A program made the translations under genes and the position numbers. Of a stretch of 64,000 bases of DNA, positions 11,955-25,800 are shown piece after piece. The DNA comes from Tetrahymena elliotti 4EA (lineage: Eukaryota; Ciliophora; Oligohymenophorea; Hymenostomatida; Tetrahymenidae). Position 1 is the first letter of the stretch; each line of letters starts with the position of its first letter. Below the pieces are notes generated by a model. The model was not told where the DNA came from. It made no database searches and was given only the letters and a program-made list of their open reading frames with translations. The stretch is from positions 1-64,000 of the forward strand of contig AFXF02001838.1 of assembly GCA_000231825.2 (NCBI GenBank), in the 5' to 3' direction.

Positions 11955-14900
11955 TGTTTAAAGATAGTATTGAGGATGTTAGATGGTTTAAGGTAGAGTT
12001 TATTTGTTTGTTTATTTAGATTAAAAGAGTACGAGTCTTTGATTAAGTGAATAGAATATTGTATAATTTCACCTTCTTCTTCTCTTTTTTTTCTTTTTCA
12101 AATTAATTTTTGATTTAAGATTTTTTTTTTCTTATATTTTTTTATTAGATTAGGATAGTGTTTTACTCCCCTCAATATAAAGATCATAATACATTATCAT
12201 AAGAAAGGAGTTCTCCCTACCCCTTCATTATCAAACAATTTTTGGTTAAATTCTGATATAATAAACATAACCTTTTACTTGTTAATTTTTGTATTCTTCA
12301 CTTCAAATTATGTTTGTTTTTAGAGAGGGAAAATATCCAAATATTATTGGTGAGATTTACTTTTTTTTGAATATAAAACCTCAATACATCTTACTCAGCA
12401 TTAATACAAATGGATTAGCAGATATGATTGACATTTTTTTTCTTTGCATTACTTATCTATAGGATTCAAAGACAACAATATTTGGCGTTTTATTAAAAAG
12501 TGTTTATATTTCAATAATTATAATTTGATTAAGATTCAAAAGATTGGATTCAAGATTCAGATTAAAATTACTATTTTTCTAATTGATATCTATCTATCTA
12601 TCAATCTATTTAGGGAAATAGATGAAATAAATCATAAGTGGGGAAGATTGTTTGTTGATCTATTGAAAAATATATTTACATTGTTCCTTCTTTCTCACTT
12701 ATTTTTTATGTTTTCCTTCAAATCTAAAATGGATTAAAGAAGTATTAATTAGAATTCTTATAAATTTTAACCATATTCAAATAGTTATAGTACTTTTCTG
12801 CTATTTAGCAGCTCTAAGCTGAATGGCTAGGCTAGTAATTTGTTACTTATGAGTATCCTTAAATATTTATTGGAATAGACAATCAAACTCTGTGTCTTTA
12901 CTTAAGACTATCAAGAAAACACAGTTAATAAATTTATATCAAGCGATCAAAATAATCTTTTTTAGGAACAAAGTAAATATATTGTTTTTTTTCATTATTT
13001 ATGGTGGAAAAGTGGATTTTGCTTTTAATAAAACAAAATTTGAGATGAGTTTACATATAAAGACTTAAAAATGATTAAATAAGAATTCTCCATTGTTTTG
13101 GTTTCATATTAAATAGGTAGTGATAATATATTTCAATAATTTATTAATGTTGATTTCATTAGTATGAGTATTTAAATGTTAATTTATTAACTAATGCAGC
13201 TTTATTTTCTATCAAATTAAAGAATATTTATTTTTCTAATTTACTTATCAGACTTTTACCAATACTTTTTTATTTATCTTCACTTAAAAAATATCTTCTT
13301 TTGCTCTGAAATGTCATTTAAAAAGTGAGAATAAACCCACATGAAAAAGTAAATCTATAATAAAATCCATTTCTACTAGCTCAAATCAGAGTATTATACA
13401 AAAATATTTTCAATATCTGGGATCAATCACCTCTCAAAAATAAAGAATTTTTGGGTTGATAGCAAGCTTTTATACTGTATTGGTTTCTTAAAAATTAAAA
13501 AATCCTGTAAAAACAAAATCTAGGTGTTCAAAATTTATACTTTTGAAAAAAGATATAATCTGTATTAGTTGCTTATCAAATCACTTTTAAAAGATTGAAC
13601 TAAAAATTTTTTTAAAGCAACATCTTTTTTCTTCAACCATTTTTTTGAAAACACCACACTTTTTAAATGTAAAATTTATTTAATAATTCAACCAATATTT
13701 GAAAATCCAGAAGAACACATGGTAAATAAATTCACAAAAAATCTAATTCACAATTTGGTTATTAAAAAAGGATGGAGTTTGATAAATTTTAAATCATCAG
13801 ACTTTATTAACTTTATTTTTTGCTTTAACAAAAATTTAATGGTATTAATCATTGAATTTATTATTAATAATAATACACTGTTTTTCTTGATTTTTAAATT
13901 TTTGAGAGAGATTTAAACAAAACTTAACACATTTAAAAATGTAGCTATCAATATAAAATTATATTCAAATTAATAAGATTTTATCAAAATAGTTCATAGG
14001 TAAAGCAATTTACTTTATTTTAAAGTCATCTGCATAGTATCCTTAATTAAATAAGTAATTTTAAATAACATTCTCAAAAATTTAAATCAGTAAAAGTTAA
14101 CAACTCTAAATATCTTTCAAGAAATAAACACTAATTATTTAACATCAAATTTTATTTTTTTTAAATAATTTCCTCAGGTAAAATATGAAATACTAATCTG
14201 GTTAATGAAGTCTTTTTTATCTTCTATTAAAAATAGTGCAAAGAAACAAGTTAGCTATTTTAGCATAAATTTTTAATTTAGTATTTTTATATTTTTTATT
14301 TATTGAAACCAGTAATACGATTGATAAAAAACACTTAAAAATATTACTACCATTCAGAAATTTCTATTTTAATATTTTTATAATAATTGTAACATATTCG
14401 TATTAGCATCGAAAAATTAAAATATCTATTTATATTGCATAGTTTTACTTATCTTTTAATTAATTTAATAATCTTTCACAATATTTCGTGAATCAATATT
14501 GCTTCTTCATATATTTACTTATTTGTATATTATGAACAAAAAAAAACATACCAAAAAAATATATTAACATTCTATTGTACAATAAAACTATAACAAATTA
14601 CAAAAGCAACCAAAACTTTTATTTACGAAAGATATATTTTTATATTATCTCAAAGAACCAATAATCCACTTTCTAATTACTATTTGTATTAGTACTATGC
14701 TTTTGTTGAAATTTTTATTTTTTTTTTAAAGAATGCAACAATTTTAAATATTTTTAAAGCTTAAGATCGGATTTACAATTTCTAAATTAAATTTTTTTAA
14801 TTTTAGGATTATGGAAAAAATATAATTAATATTTTAGATAAATAGAAATTTATTGTAAAAAAAATAGAGTAAATATTTTATTGAAGATATCTGATAAAAA

Positions 14901-15274
14901 AAATAGTATTAAAATAATAAAAAAATAAATAAAATTAAAATATTAAAAAAACAAATATGAGAGCAAGTTATCCTTATTGATAAACATGGTTTAGCAGCAA
15001 GCAAGATAATTATATAGGTTTTTGATTTAGAATAACATGAAGAATATAAATGTAGATTTTATAATATATTTATATTGATAGCAATAAGATATTAAATTAA
15101 AGGGTGAATTAATTAATAGGAGGCTAAAAAGTAAAAAAGAAAGGGGAAACATAAAGACAAAGAAAATCAAATAATTGAAGGTTGAAATTTAGACAGAGTT
15201 ATTAAGAAAAAAAAAACAAAACAAAAAAGTGTAAAAATACATAAAATATAAATATATTCATCAGCAAAGAAAAA
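11955..15274. other. Divergent intergenic region between cyclin and eS27 genes
   Basis: This 3.3-kb spacer separates the leftward cyclin gene from the rightward ribosomal protein gene, so both promoters must lie here. It contains a (TCTA)n tract near 12588-12600 and long T-rich and A-rich runs. Reading frames at 12444-12737 and 13719-13916 have the amino-acid bias of random AT-rich DNA (I, F, K, N, L) and no motif. Immediately upstream of eS27 the strand is strongly purine-rich (about 15120-15270), which would make an A-rich 5' leader. Confidence 0.5.
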
Positions 15275-15954
15275 ATGGAAAGAGATCTTTTAAACCCCAT
15301 CTACGAAGAAGAAAAGCTTAAGAATAAGTTCAAGAGACTTATCCAAGCCCCCAACTCTTACTTCATGGATGTCAAGTGTGCTCAATGCTAAAACATCCAA
15401 ATGATTTTCTCTAATGCTCAATCTACCATTATTTGTGAAAAGTAATTCACTCAAACATTATTTCCATTAAAAAATAGTTTTCCCTCAAACATGATCGAAA
15501 TCTAATTAATTTATGCAAAGCTTGTTTCCTCGGTTTCTGCAGAAACTTGAAATAATTTAATTATGTTTTCTATAGCTAGCTGGCAATTATCATCTCAAAT
15601 ATTCAATTAAATAGGATATAAATTCAATACAAACCATCAAAACATTTTACATAATTATATTATGAATGTCAGATATGTTGGTTGGTAAGTTAGTTACCAA
15701 AAAAAAAAAGCAAAAATTGGAAGTTTTAGGAAATACACACATAGTTTTTATATCCAGATGATAGCTTAAAAAAAGAAGGCATTTCTTAAATTAAGATATA
15801 GGAAACATCCACAAATTTATTAGAATTTTCAATTTATTTTCTGTATCTAAACTTTTAATTATTAAAATTAAATAGGTGCTCTGCTATCCTCTGCAAGCCC
15901 ACCGGTGGTAAGGTTCAAATCTAAGCTGGTTGCGCCTTCAAGATTAAAAACTGA
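15275..15954 (+). CDS. RPS27: 40S ribosomal protein eS27
   Basis: This is an 81-aa component of the small ribosomal subunit. Exon 1 (15275-15441) and exon 2 (15876-15954) are joined across a 434-nt GT...AG intron. The protein has the diagnostic C4 zinc finger, C-X2-C-X15-C-X2-C, at residues 35, 38, 54 and 57. It is followed by the family's [12 protein letters not shown] segment. The residue just after C38 is glutamine encoded by TAA, direct evidence of codon reassignment. Length agrees with the family (human protein 84 aa). The ATG lies in an A-rich context (AGAAAAAATGG). Codon use is more GC-rich than in the neighbours (AAG, CTT, ATC), as expected of a highly expressed gene. The finger is split by the intron in the codon between C54 and C57. 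Confidence 0.97.
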
Positions 15955-16871
15955 GATAAACAAACAATGAAGTGTACATAATAATATATTAAATTTAATA
16001 TGGGAATGAATATCATTAACTTGTGAATAGATATATTAATGAACATTAAAGGAAATAATTAATTATCTTAAGAGTTAATCATTGTTCTTTTATGTGTATT
16101 TTAATTATAAATGCATATCTTACTTTATTTAAACGATGAATAATAAGTAAAACTTTCATTACATTGGTCATCAATCAAAAATATCTCCAACAATTATTTT
16201 ATTTAATGCATTATTTGTTTACAAAATTCACCTCTTCTTGTATTTTTATATCTATCCAATTAAAACGTTCTTATATACGCAAAATATCAAATGCTAAATA
16301 TAATCAAAGATATCAAAACTAGATCATAAGTTTATATCTATTCCCGACAAAGGTGTTTAAATTCAAAATATATGCTTACCTTTGAAAATAAATTTATTCA
16401 GACAGACAACCTGTGTATACATACACATCTAAATTTTTTATTTATTAAAATTACTCACACAATTTTATTATTATCTAGCATAGCTAAAAAATTTATTCCA
16501 AAATGATACAATTCAAGCCAATAAAATAAAATAAAATAAAAATTTTGTTTAAACTGAGGTTTCTTCTAAAAAAATTAATTTTATAAAATAAATTTTATTC
16601 CCTTCCTTTCTTCATACAAAAAATTTTTGAGATGGCCATAACTTTAGTTTATTTTTTAATAGCTAATTAAAGATGAGTTAACATATAACTTAAAATTAAG
16701 TAAATTTTAGTTAAAATCTAATTAATAAATAGTAATAAATAAATAATTATTTTTTTACTAGATAATCCTCCTTATAAAAATTAAAAAATTTAATTCAATA
16801 ATTATTTCTTGATATAGAGAAGATTAAGGTAATTTTTAGAAAGAAAAAATTTAGCTAAAAAATAAAGAAAA
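15955..16871. other. Intergenic region between eS27 and Elf1 genes
   Basis: This 0.9-kb spacer lies between two genes on the same strand, so it holds the eS27 3' end and the Elf1 promoter. I see no reading frame with support. There is a run of AAAAT repeats (about 16521-16541), and just before the Elf1 start the sequence is purine-rich (about 16815-16871). Confidence 0.5.
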
Positions 16872-17375
16872 ATGGGAGGAAGAAAGAAAACTGGTAAGAA
16901 GGAAAAAAAACTGAGAACATACGCTATTCCTAAGGTTTTTGATTGTGAATTATGCTCAGCAGACTAATCCCTTCATATTAAAATGTATTCAATTTTTTGA
17001 AGCACACAATTTATGTTGGCTTTAATCATTTCGCTTGATTTAATATCTTTCTAACTTTAAAAAGATCAAAAAAGAATAATTAAAGGGAAGCTACAATTTA
17101 TTGTGTCAAGTGCAAAAAGAAAGTTAGTTTTAAAGACTTTGGGCGTAAATAATTTATTTATAAAAGGACTTATTTGCTTATATTTCAGTAGTAGTGACTT
17201 AAATTAAATTATTTTATTAATGTAAACTAAAGCATTGGATTCAGCAATAGATATTTACAATAAGTGGTGTGATGATATTCAAAATAACCCAAATGCAGAT
17301 AAAAATTCTGAAAATGATGATTATGAAGATGATCCAAATCTTGATGAAGAAAATGATCCTGGTGAGACCCTTTGA
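16872..17375 (+). CDS. ELOF1: Transcription elongation factor Elf1/ELOF1
   Basis: This is a 111-aa homologue of Elf1/ELOF1, a small zinc-binding factor that travels with RNA polymerase II during el el elongation in the nucleus. It starts with a basic tail (MGGRKKTGKKEKK). A C4 zinc ribbon follows, with cysteines at 25, 28, 51 and 54, and then a segment ending SAIDIYNKWCDD that corresponds to the family's EPVDVYSDWIDAC. An acidic extension (residues about 88-111, rich in D, E and N) closes the protein, as in fungal members. Three exons (16872-16984, 17065-17144, 17233-17375) sum to 336 nt with consistent phases. An apparent earlier acceptor at the TAG repeats near 17192 is out of phase; the acceptor at 17232 restores both the frame and the family alignment. 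Assignment is secure. Confidence 0.95.
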
Positions 17376-19554
17376 TAAATAAAATCAAGAAGATTAAATT
17401 ATATTCCTTTAACTCATATATTATATATATTTATATGTCTTATATTTTATTACACAAATAATATCAAATAGGATCAAGATAATATCAAATCATTTTTTGT
17501 TTTTTTAAAATATTTTTTACAAATTAATTGAAGAGATTTATGATAAAAATATTTTTTAAAAATATTAAAAAATCTAATTCTATTTTAATAAATTAAATAA
17601 TTAGCTGTAATACTGGCTAACTAACTAGCCACAAATTAAATTTTTTAACATGCAGTTATTTAATCAATAACTTTTATCTTAGTTTACTTACACTTTAATA
17701 ACAAAAAATTTAAATCTATCTATTTTAACGTTATTTTAACAGCTAAAGATAGAACTGATTCTTTTATAATTTTATTGTTGTTCACACATTTACTTATATT
17801 GTATCTTGCTTGTCCTAAATATGATTACATTTTTTTAATAGTAAAAAAATCTTTGTTCAAAATAGCATGAATAATTATTTCAATAAAATTGAAATTAAAA
17901 GAACAAAAATTATTGTAAAAAGATGTAAATTCATCAAGAACATAAATATAGAGAGTAAGTAAAAATAAAAGGGTCTTAAGGATGCTAAAATAAATAAATA
18001 GATATCAAATATTTATAATAAATTCTCTTTATAAGATAAAACTTATAGAGAAAGAAACACAAATGTCTGCCAAATAAATAACTTATTTGTGAGAAATAAG
18101 AAAATAATAATGAGATCGATTAATACTATTTCTTGAAATTACACCCAAAAAACCTTTTAATAGTTAAGCTTTAGTTTATTGAAATGATGGTTTTATCCAA
18201 CCATTATGGCGAATCAAAAATACAATAGAAGGATTTATGATTGATGAAACCACTAACCACTAATTATATAAAGAAATTTAAATTGGTATTTAAAATTTGT
18301 ATTTATTATTTTTCAGGTTGAAACTTCATCTTGATTTAGGGATATAATTCATTTTTAATAGCACCCTTATAGTAAATTTAAATATTATTTTTAATTTAAC
18401 AGTACTACCCCTACAAATTTAGTAGAATTTGATTTTTTGATCATAGTGTTAATTGTTAGTTTTCATAAGATTTTTTAAGAGCTAGCTGATTATTATCAAA
18501 ATTTAATTTTAATTTTTGGATATATGGATACGAAACATATCATTTGGGTTTGATTAGATTATAAAATTAAGATTTGTTATTTGAGCAGTAAATTAAACAA
18601 TTTTTTAACATTTTCTCCCCATTTAAGAAATATAACAAAATTTAAGTTAGTGCTGAAATATTATAGTAATTTGAAAAGTGAGGCAGAGTCATTTTTCAGG
18701 CTACCTTATTTTTCTAATTTAAAACATGTTGAATGAAGCTCTTATTTCTAATCAGTAAGAGGTAGAACAAGTAGAACATCAAATGTTTAAATAAAATCTT
18801 TGGTGAGTATAACTGGCAAAATTGTTCTTGAAAAAACTTATTGTGTTTTTGTTTTTTAAGCAATACCATTTCATAGAGAGTGATATATATATCTATCTAT
18901 AATAATGAAATAAATAGAAACGTCAACTTTGAAGATAATACTTCTTTTTCTTGTATTGATAACAATAAAAATAGAATACAAAGATTATTTAATTTACATA
19001 TCTTCAAGAAATCAATTTTTTTTTACAAAATGTTGATAATTTGATTTAAATTATAAATTTACTTAGCACATTTAGTGATAATTGATATAACAGAAAATAA
19101 GATCATCTCAAAAAATTATATTAAAATATTTATTGATACAGTTATCTGTGTTTCTAACTCAGATAATTATTTTAAAATGATTTTTTGAAATTTTTCTCAT
19201 ATAAATTTATTTGGTAAAAATTTATAATAGACATTAAATTGGAAGTAGTCTGTAAAATGAATTTGATACATTTGAATTAAGTGTAAAAAACATGAAGCTG
19301 GATTGATAAAAGAAATATTATTAATTAAAGATTATATGAAACAGCATAAATAAAAGATTTTAGAAAGAATATTTATTAGTCAGTAAAGTATTGTGTGAGG
19401 TATATGAATTCAAGCAGAGATATTAGGATTTTCTTTATTGTTTATTTTATTTATTCCCATTTCAAATAGAATTTAGTAAGGTATTCCTGTTCGCTAACTA
19501 TCAATCAATCTATTTATTTATCAATAATTACAATTTTATTGCTCACTAATAAAT
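17376..19554. other. Convergent intergenic region
   Basis: The Elf1 gene on the left and the membrane-protein gene on the right converge into this 2.2-kb stretch, so it should carry two 3' ends. I see no coding sequence. It contains AT-rich runs and short tetranucleotide tracts (near 18891 and 19500) but no recognisable element. Confidence 0.5.
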
Positions 19555-20226
19555 TCACTCTATTATAATTTCATCAGTATAATTACCTTCTGATTCTGTA
19601 TTTATATATATTCCATTCATAATTGGGGGCATAACTTCTTCGTTTTGAAAATCTGTATCCCTTGGTAAGTAGAAAAGCTAATTATCTATAAGGACAGGGT
19701 AAGCAAATCTAAATATTTAAATTGCTAGATCAGGTTCCATAGGTCTTTGTATATGGGAAATATCAAATTTTGTCTCAGTTGGAATTAAACCATACTAAGC
19801 ATGCTTTATAAAAATATTGTTTCCTCCCTTTTCAAGATGGATTTAATGAATTATTCCTGAATATATTCTGGCTAGATGATACACCTTAGGAGTTATATAA
19901 AGAGCTGCCATACCATAAAAAATCAACCCATACCATTTTCTTTCTTTAAAATTTATCAACTTATTTATAAAATAAAGAGATAAAAGACCTCCTAAACCTA
20001 AGATTATATAATAGCCTTTAGACACTGAATCATAGATGGAGTAATCGTATATTTTACACCTAGCGTTTATGAAGTTAAGAGGCATAAGAGGTGTATACCT
20101 TCCTCTAAAGTAGTTATCGCTGTTTTCTTGGAAAGATGAAAAAGCCTTTCTTACATTCAAGCGATTAATTAAATTAAATTTAAATGATTGCTAAGCGAAA
20201 TTAGAAAATTTAAAGAGACCAAACAT
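19555..20226 (-). CDS. Two-pass membrane protein, probably mitochondrial
   Basis: This intronless gene encodes 223 aa that I cannot assign to a named family. The N-terminus (about 1-50) is rich in F, N, R, K and Q and almost free of acidic residues until residue 40, like a mitochondrial targeting sequence. Two membrane segments follow close together: a GYYIILGLGGLLSLYFI stretch at about 80-97 and a WYGLIFYGMAALYI stretch at about 107-120, separated by a short basic hairpin. About 100 soluble residues follow, with an alternating beta-like pattern and an acidic C-terminus. The layout of presequence, hairpin and C-terminal domain resembles the TMEM70/TMEM186/TMEM223 type of inner-membrane protein. 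That is an analogy only. The start at 20226 gives the basic N-terminus; a later ATG/TTG would remove it. Confidence 0.8.
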
Positions 20227-22839
20227 TTTTATAATAAATATTTTTTCGCGTATTTAAAATTAAATGACTCTAAATCAAATATTAGCACACAAAGTATATG
20301 TAAACCTTATTTATTAAAATATAAATAAGATTTTTCTAGATAGTTTTTTTTCAAAATCTTTTTATATTTTCTAAATAATGCTTATTTGCACCTTACATTA
20401 TTTTTAAATCCTTACAAAGTTCAAACAACAATTTTGTTGGTTAAAAGAATGATTGGATTTGAATAATTTTGTGATTATGTTTTTCTTGTAAAATTGATAT
20501 TTGTAGGTAAATTTAAATTACTGCTTTCCTGCTGCGATTGTGTTATTTATTTTAGTATGCGAATCAAAGTATGTCTTTTATGCCTGTATTTCAGTATAAG
20601 TCGTTCAAATTGTAATATTTATAAATAAAAAACTACACAAAAACATCTTAAATTCTATTTAAATATTTCATTTATCCTATAATTGAAGAATCTTTTGTTT
20701 AAGATGTATTTTTTAGAGATCAGATTTTTCAATAAAGAGTTTAAACAGTATTTCAACTCCTACCCAGTTAGTTAAAAATGCATACCGAACAAACAAAATA
20801 CAAAATAGCTAAATTATATTTGAAGTAGATTGAATATTAAAAATAGTTAGCTTTCATGGGTAGGGATGGATAGAATAACTAAATAATTTTCCTAAATAAA
20901 AAATCCTATTAATTAAACTAATTATGTATGAGGTAAGTTATAATTATATCAAAAGATCCAAAAATTCAAGCATTTCAAGTTAAAAAAGGCTAATTCAAAT
21001 TTTACCAAAAATAAACAAACCTAACTCACTATTTTTAGAAAATACATAAAATAAAAAAAGAGTCAATGTTTATATTGAACTGAGAAGAATTGCTGAGTAT
21101 AAGAAATTGATGATTTTAAGCTATCTTGAATTTTGCTTTTGAGCAAATCTTTTTACTAAAAGCTGCTTACTTAGTTTAAATGAAATACATATAGATAGAT
21201 AGCTATTTAATAATTATTTGCTTTGTAATTAAGAAAAAATAGAAACACAAAAAAAACCATACAATTTTTTAAATTATTTCTTTCTTAAATAACTGTAAAG
21301 ATTATCTAAAATTTTATTTTTATTAGTAACAATAACAAAATGGATAAGTTGTGTATTTAAAAGCATTTTGTAGTCTTTGTAAATATTTTTGTTTAAAGGG
21401 ATATGTGAGTTTTTGAAGTTAATAATTTTAAATGTATTTTAGCTTATTCAGAATAAGTTAAGCAAATTTAACAGGATAAAATTTTTTTAAAGTAAAATCC
21501 TTCTTATATGATGAAACCAGTTAATATTTAAAAATAGACAATTTCTGTATTTATGAAACAAATTTTCTTAGAAAGATTGATTTATTTGTCTTCCTTACAA
21601 ATAAACTAGACAATTCTAATAAATCCTAAGTATTTAAAAACTTGCTTCAACAAACTGATTTAAAAAATTCACCCTATTTTAAAAATCCTTTAAAATTACA
21701 TTTTTAAATGTATTCTCGGTAAATTTAAACATTAATAATAGCTATTTAAAAATCAAAACTTTTTGAACTCTCCTTATTGAAATTTAAATTTAAACAACAT
21801 AAGCAGACATTAACAATAAAATTTAAAGATAAATAAACAAAACCAGTAGTTATTAATTATTTTTGAAAATAAAAAAATTTTTTAATTTCTCAATACCCTC
21901 AAAATAAAGAATAGATAAAAAAATAAACTAAAATAGATTAGAGTTTCTTAACTTATAGAAACAAGTTTAATATAAGAAATCTCATTTTTAGAATTGCCCA
22001 TTTTAGTCCTTTTAAAAAAATTTCACTTATTTAAATTCATTTTATAAATCATTTTAAATTGTTTTCTTCTAAAAGGATGAAAAAATGTTTTAATTTCTTT
22101 TATAATTTTTATATAAATTTTAATATTCTTTCTTCAAGCATTTTTCTATGTGTAATATTAATTAAAATAATGTATTTTTAGAGAGTCATTAAATCTAGAA
22201 AGTTATGGAATATTAAAAAATATGTTTTTATTTAAATAATAATTTTTAGATTCAATTAAAAATTTTTATAACAATCATTTTTTGATCTCTTTATATTAAA
22301 AAATGTTTTTTAGGAAAATCAATTAAATTAATTTATTTTATTACATTCTACTTATAAACTGATTCCCTAAGAAAGTCAGGTGATAGTAATTATAAATTTA
22401 ATAATAAATTTATTAGTACGCGAAAAGAGAAATGTCTTTTCTTAGACTTATGAAATATTAATAAACTCATCAAATAAAAAATGAGAAAAGGATTATTTAG
22501 AAGTTTTCAATATCTGTTTGTTGAATCAAAGAAACAATTAATTAATTTTTTAGGAATAAAAAATAATTATAAAATTTTGTATTAATGACTTAGTTTTAAT
22601 TATTAATTTTTAATTTATACATCAATTTATTTAATATGCTTAACGACTCTTTTTTTCTTGCTTTGTTTCTAATCAGCAATTTATTTTCTTTATTTAGGAT
22701 AAAAAAGAATAAAGCATCAACTAATTCATAAACAAAAAACAGTAAAATATACTATTTACTAAATTAATTAATTTATTTTCATACAAATATAATAAATCAT
22801 TTATATTTAGTATTTTTTAGCCCAAGGATAGCTTCTAGT
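20227..22839. other. Divergent intergenic region upstream of the coiled-coil gene
   Basis: This 2.6-kb spacer lies between two diverging genes and must contain both promoters. No frame with coding character is visible. The sequence just before the coiled-coil start includes TATTTTTTAG at about 22811-22820, which could be a splice acceptor from an unseen noncoding first exon; I could not confirm one. Confidence 0.5.
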
Positions 22840-25800
22840 ATGAATAGAACCTTACCTACATACGAATAGTAGAACCCTAATTAGTTTTAGCAAGTTTAGA
22901 TTAACCAACAGACCTTACCTTAAAACCCTTAGCAAATATAATTAATGCAGCAATAGTAGGTTAACCATCAGTAATAATAAATTTATACATTATCACCTGG
23001 AAAGAATGTTAGAATAGAATAACAAGGTTCCCCTTGCAAAATTGTTAATATTTAACCTATTCAATAGATTTAGCAAATTCATGCCATTTCTAAAAAGTCA
23101 TTTTATATTCCTACTTCTATCACTCCAACTAGATAAAGAATTGTAACCTAATAAGTTTAATCTAATTCTATTAATTCAATGCCTATTCAAAACCCTAATC
23201 AATCTCAATAAAACTAATAAATAAGCTTTTAGCAGTAAAATCAACCAGTAAGCTAACCAAGTATTTCCTAAAATTTATAAGCATCTTCAAAACCTATTTC
23301 ATAAATGCCTGAAAAGCATAGATTGCTACAATAAAGCCACAAATAAAACTTATCACAAAACTAAAATAATAATAATAATTTTAGTAACAGTAACAATAAC
23401 AATAGCATTAATCTTGTTGGAAACGGTTAAATATCTAACCACCTTAATGGATAAACAAAAATATAAAGCTCATAAGGTATATAGCCTACAGGGATAAAGA
23501 CAAGCATCCAAAGAATAAAGAATAAAAGTGAAATCAATCTTCCTACCGAATTCTCATAAACCCCAATTTAGCATATTCAAACTCCTTAATAAATGATTAG
23601 TTTGAATAATATGTACATATAAAATAGTGTAGGATCGCCTCCTACTCAAAACATTTCTATTAGTTAAAATTTATTTCCCAACAATATTGACTTCGCTGGA
23701 ACACCTAACAATCAGAACATGTAAAATTTATATTTATTTACTTCAATAATTTTAAAATAAATTTTTATAAAAGTGGATAAGCAAGCTAATTTAGTGATAG
23801 CAATCAAAATCAAAGTGCAAGCTTTCCTCATTCTATATAGAGTACAACTAATAATTTTAGTACTCCTCAAACAGCTGTTAAGCCTCAATATCTTAAAAAT
23901 TAAGCATTTTAGGAAAGGGAGAATTCCCCTTATAAATATTTATAAAATTAATTCAGTACAAACTAGAAGTCTCCAAATATGTAAAGCACAAATATAGGCA
24001 CAAGCACATAAAATTCTAGTTAAATTCCATTTGTTTTTTCAGAGGAAGCTGCTGTAGGATCTATAAATGTAGGTAATTCTTCTTCAGCTAATAGATATGT
24101 AAATAAAATTCAAACAAGCTCTCCTGAAAGACCACCTTAGTTTTACATAAAGTAAGGATATTAATTTAATAGTGGTAGCTTAACTAATGCTTACACTCCT
24201 AAAGCTAACTCTAACTCTATTTCGAATGTTTCATAAATTGGTATACCATAACAAACAAAAACTAGTACAGAGTTTGTCAGAAGCAGTAGTTGTAATGATG
24301 TAAGAAAAAAATCTTATAGAAATGCTCCTTTCTATTAGGATAGCTAATTTTTAAATAGTGAAAATTAGAGAACTTTAAATATTACTCAAAATGATAGAGT
24401 TGGTGATAGAAGTTAAGAAAGAATTTAACAAGGTATAAGCAATGACATAAGCATCTAAAGGCCAATTTAAATTGTCAACTAAAGTGGATCATATATAAAT
24501 TTACCAAAAACACCAACTAAACTCAATCCTACTTCCTCCTCTCAAAACTTTCAATTAGGTTTATTAAATAGTAACTCTAAAAAGCTTAGAGAGCTTGAAG
24601 AACAAGTGAAAGAACTAGTTAATGAAAATTCTAAATTAAGTGAATTACTTGAAGAAAAGGGATATTTATTATAATAAATTTAAGATGAATAGTTAGTTTA
24701 AAAGTTACTTGTTGAAAATAATGAGCTCAAAGAGAAGCTTCGTTTGGCATAAATGGAAAATGATCTCAGTATTCAAAACAGAGTTTTACATACAGAAAAC
24801 ACTAATTTAAATAAAATTTTATCAGAAAAAGTAAATGAAATAAGGGAATTAAAAGATAAGCTTTAGTCAAATTCTTAAAATCTAGATGGTTCAAAGAAAG
24901 TTGATTAGCTTGAAAGAAATATAAAACTTCTAATATAAGAAAACGAGCACTTGAGCGAAGTGTTGAAGTAAAGATAAATAGAAGTATAAAAACAGAGAGA
25001 TGAAAATTTAGAGATGTAAAACAAAGTTATCAATTTACAATCTTATATTTAAGAACTTTAAGAACAACAAAGCCGTTAATAGAACATCTCAAATGAAAAG
25101 TTTAACTAATTACAAAACGAGTTTGATAAAATTTCAAGCAAATTAGCTGAAAAAGAATCGGAGCTTAAGTAAAAGGAATTAAATGCTTAAAAAATAAAAA
25201 GAGAGGATGAAGATTAGATAACAAAACTAGTGGATGAAAATGAAAAACTAAACGAAATAATTAGTTAGTACATTAATTCAAGTAATACTGATCTACTTAA
25301 CAGTATTGGAGTAAATAAAAATGCTAGCAAGAATATTGTTAAAGAAGATGAGGAGAAGTTGATGATGTATGATTCACTTTAAAACTGTAACAAAGACTAT
25401 GAAGAAAAAATAAAAAATTTAGTATCGCAATATAAAAACTTAGAAGTAGTAATTCTAGATTTAGAAAAAGACAAAATAGAGTTAGCTGAGAATTTACAAT
25501 TTATGGAAGACAGATAGAAGTAATTTAAAATATTTAACATTTTTATTTATCTAATTTAATAATTAATCATATTAGAGTTATAGAAAAGTAAAATGATGAC
25601 TTACAATAAGAAATAGAAAATCTATCTAAGAAAGAAACAGCAAGTAGCGAATTTATCGAAAAAGCTAAAATTTATGAGAATTAAAACTAAGATCTCTAAG
25701 CATAAATAGAATAAATTAATCAAGAATTAATGTAGAAAAATGAAGAAAACTAGCTTTTTGCCTAATAGCAGGAGGCCAATAAAAATTATTTTGAGTAAAT

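Noticed and set aside
12444..12737. Rightward frame rich in I, F, N and K
   Set aside because: It starts at a non-ATG codon and has no motif; its composition matches random AT-rich sequence.
17145..17196. Splice acceptor at the TAGTAG repeat in the Elf1 gene
   Set aside because: All acceptors in that repeat give the wrong phase; the acceptor at 17232 restores frame and the family alignment.
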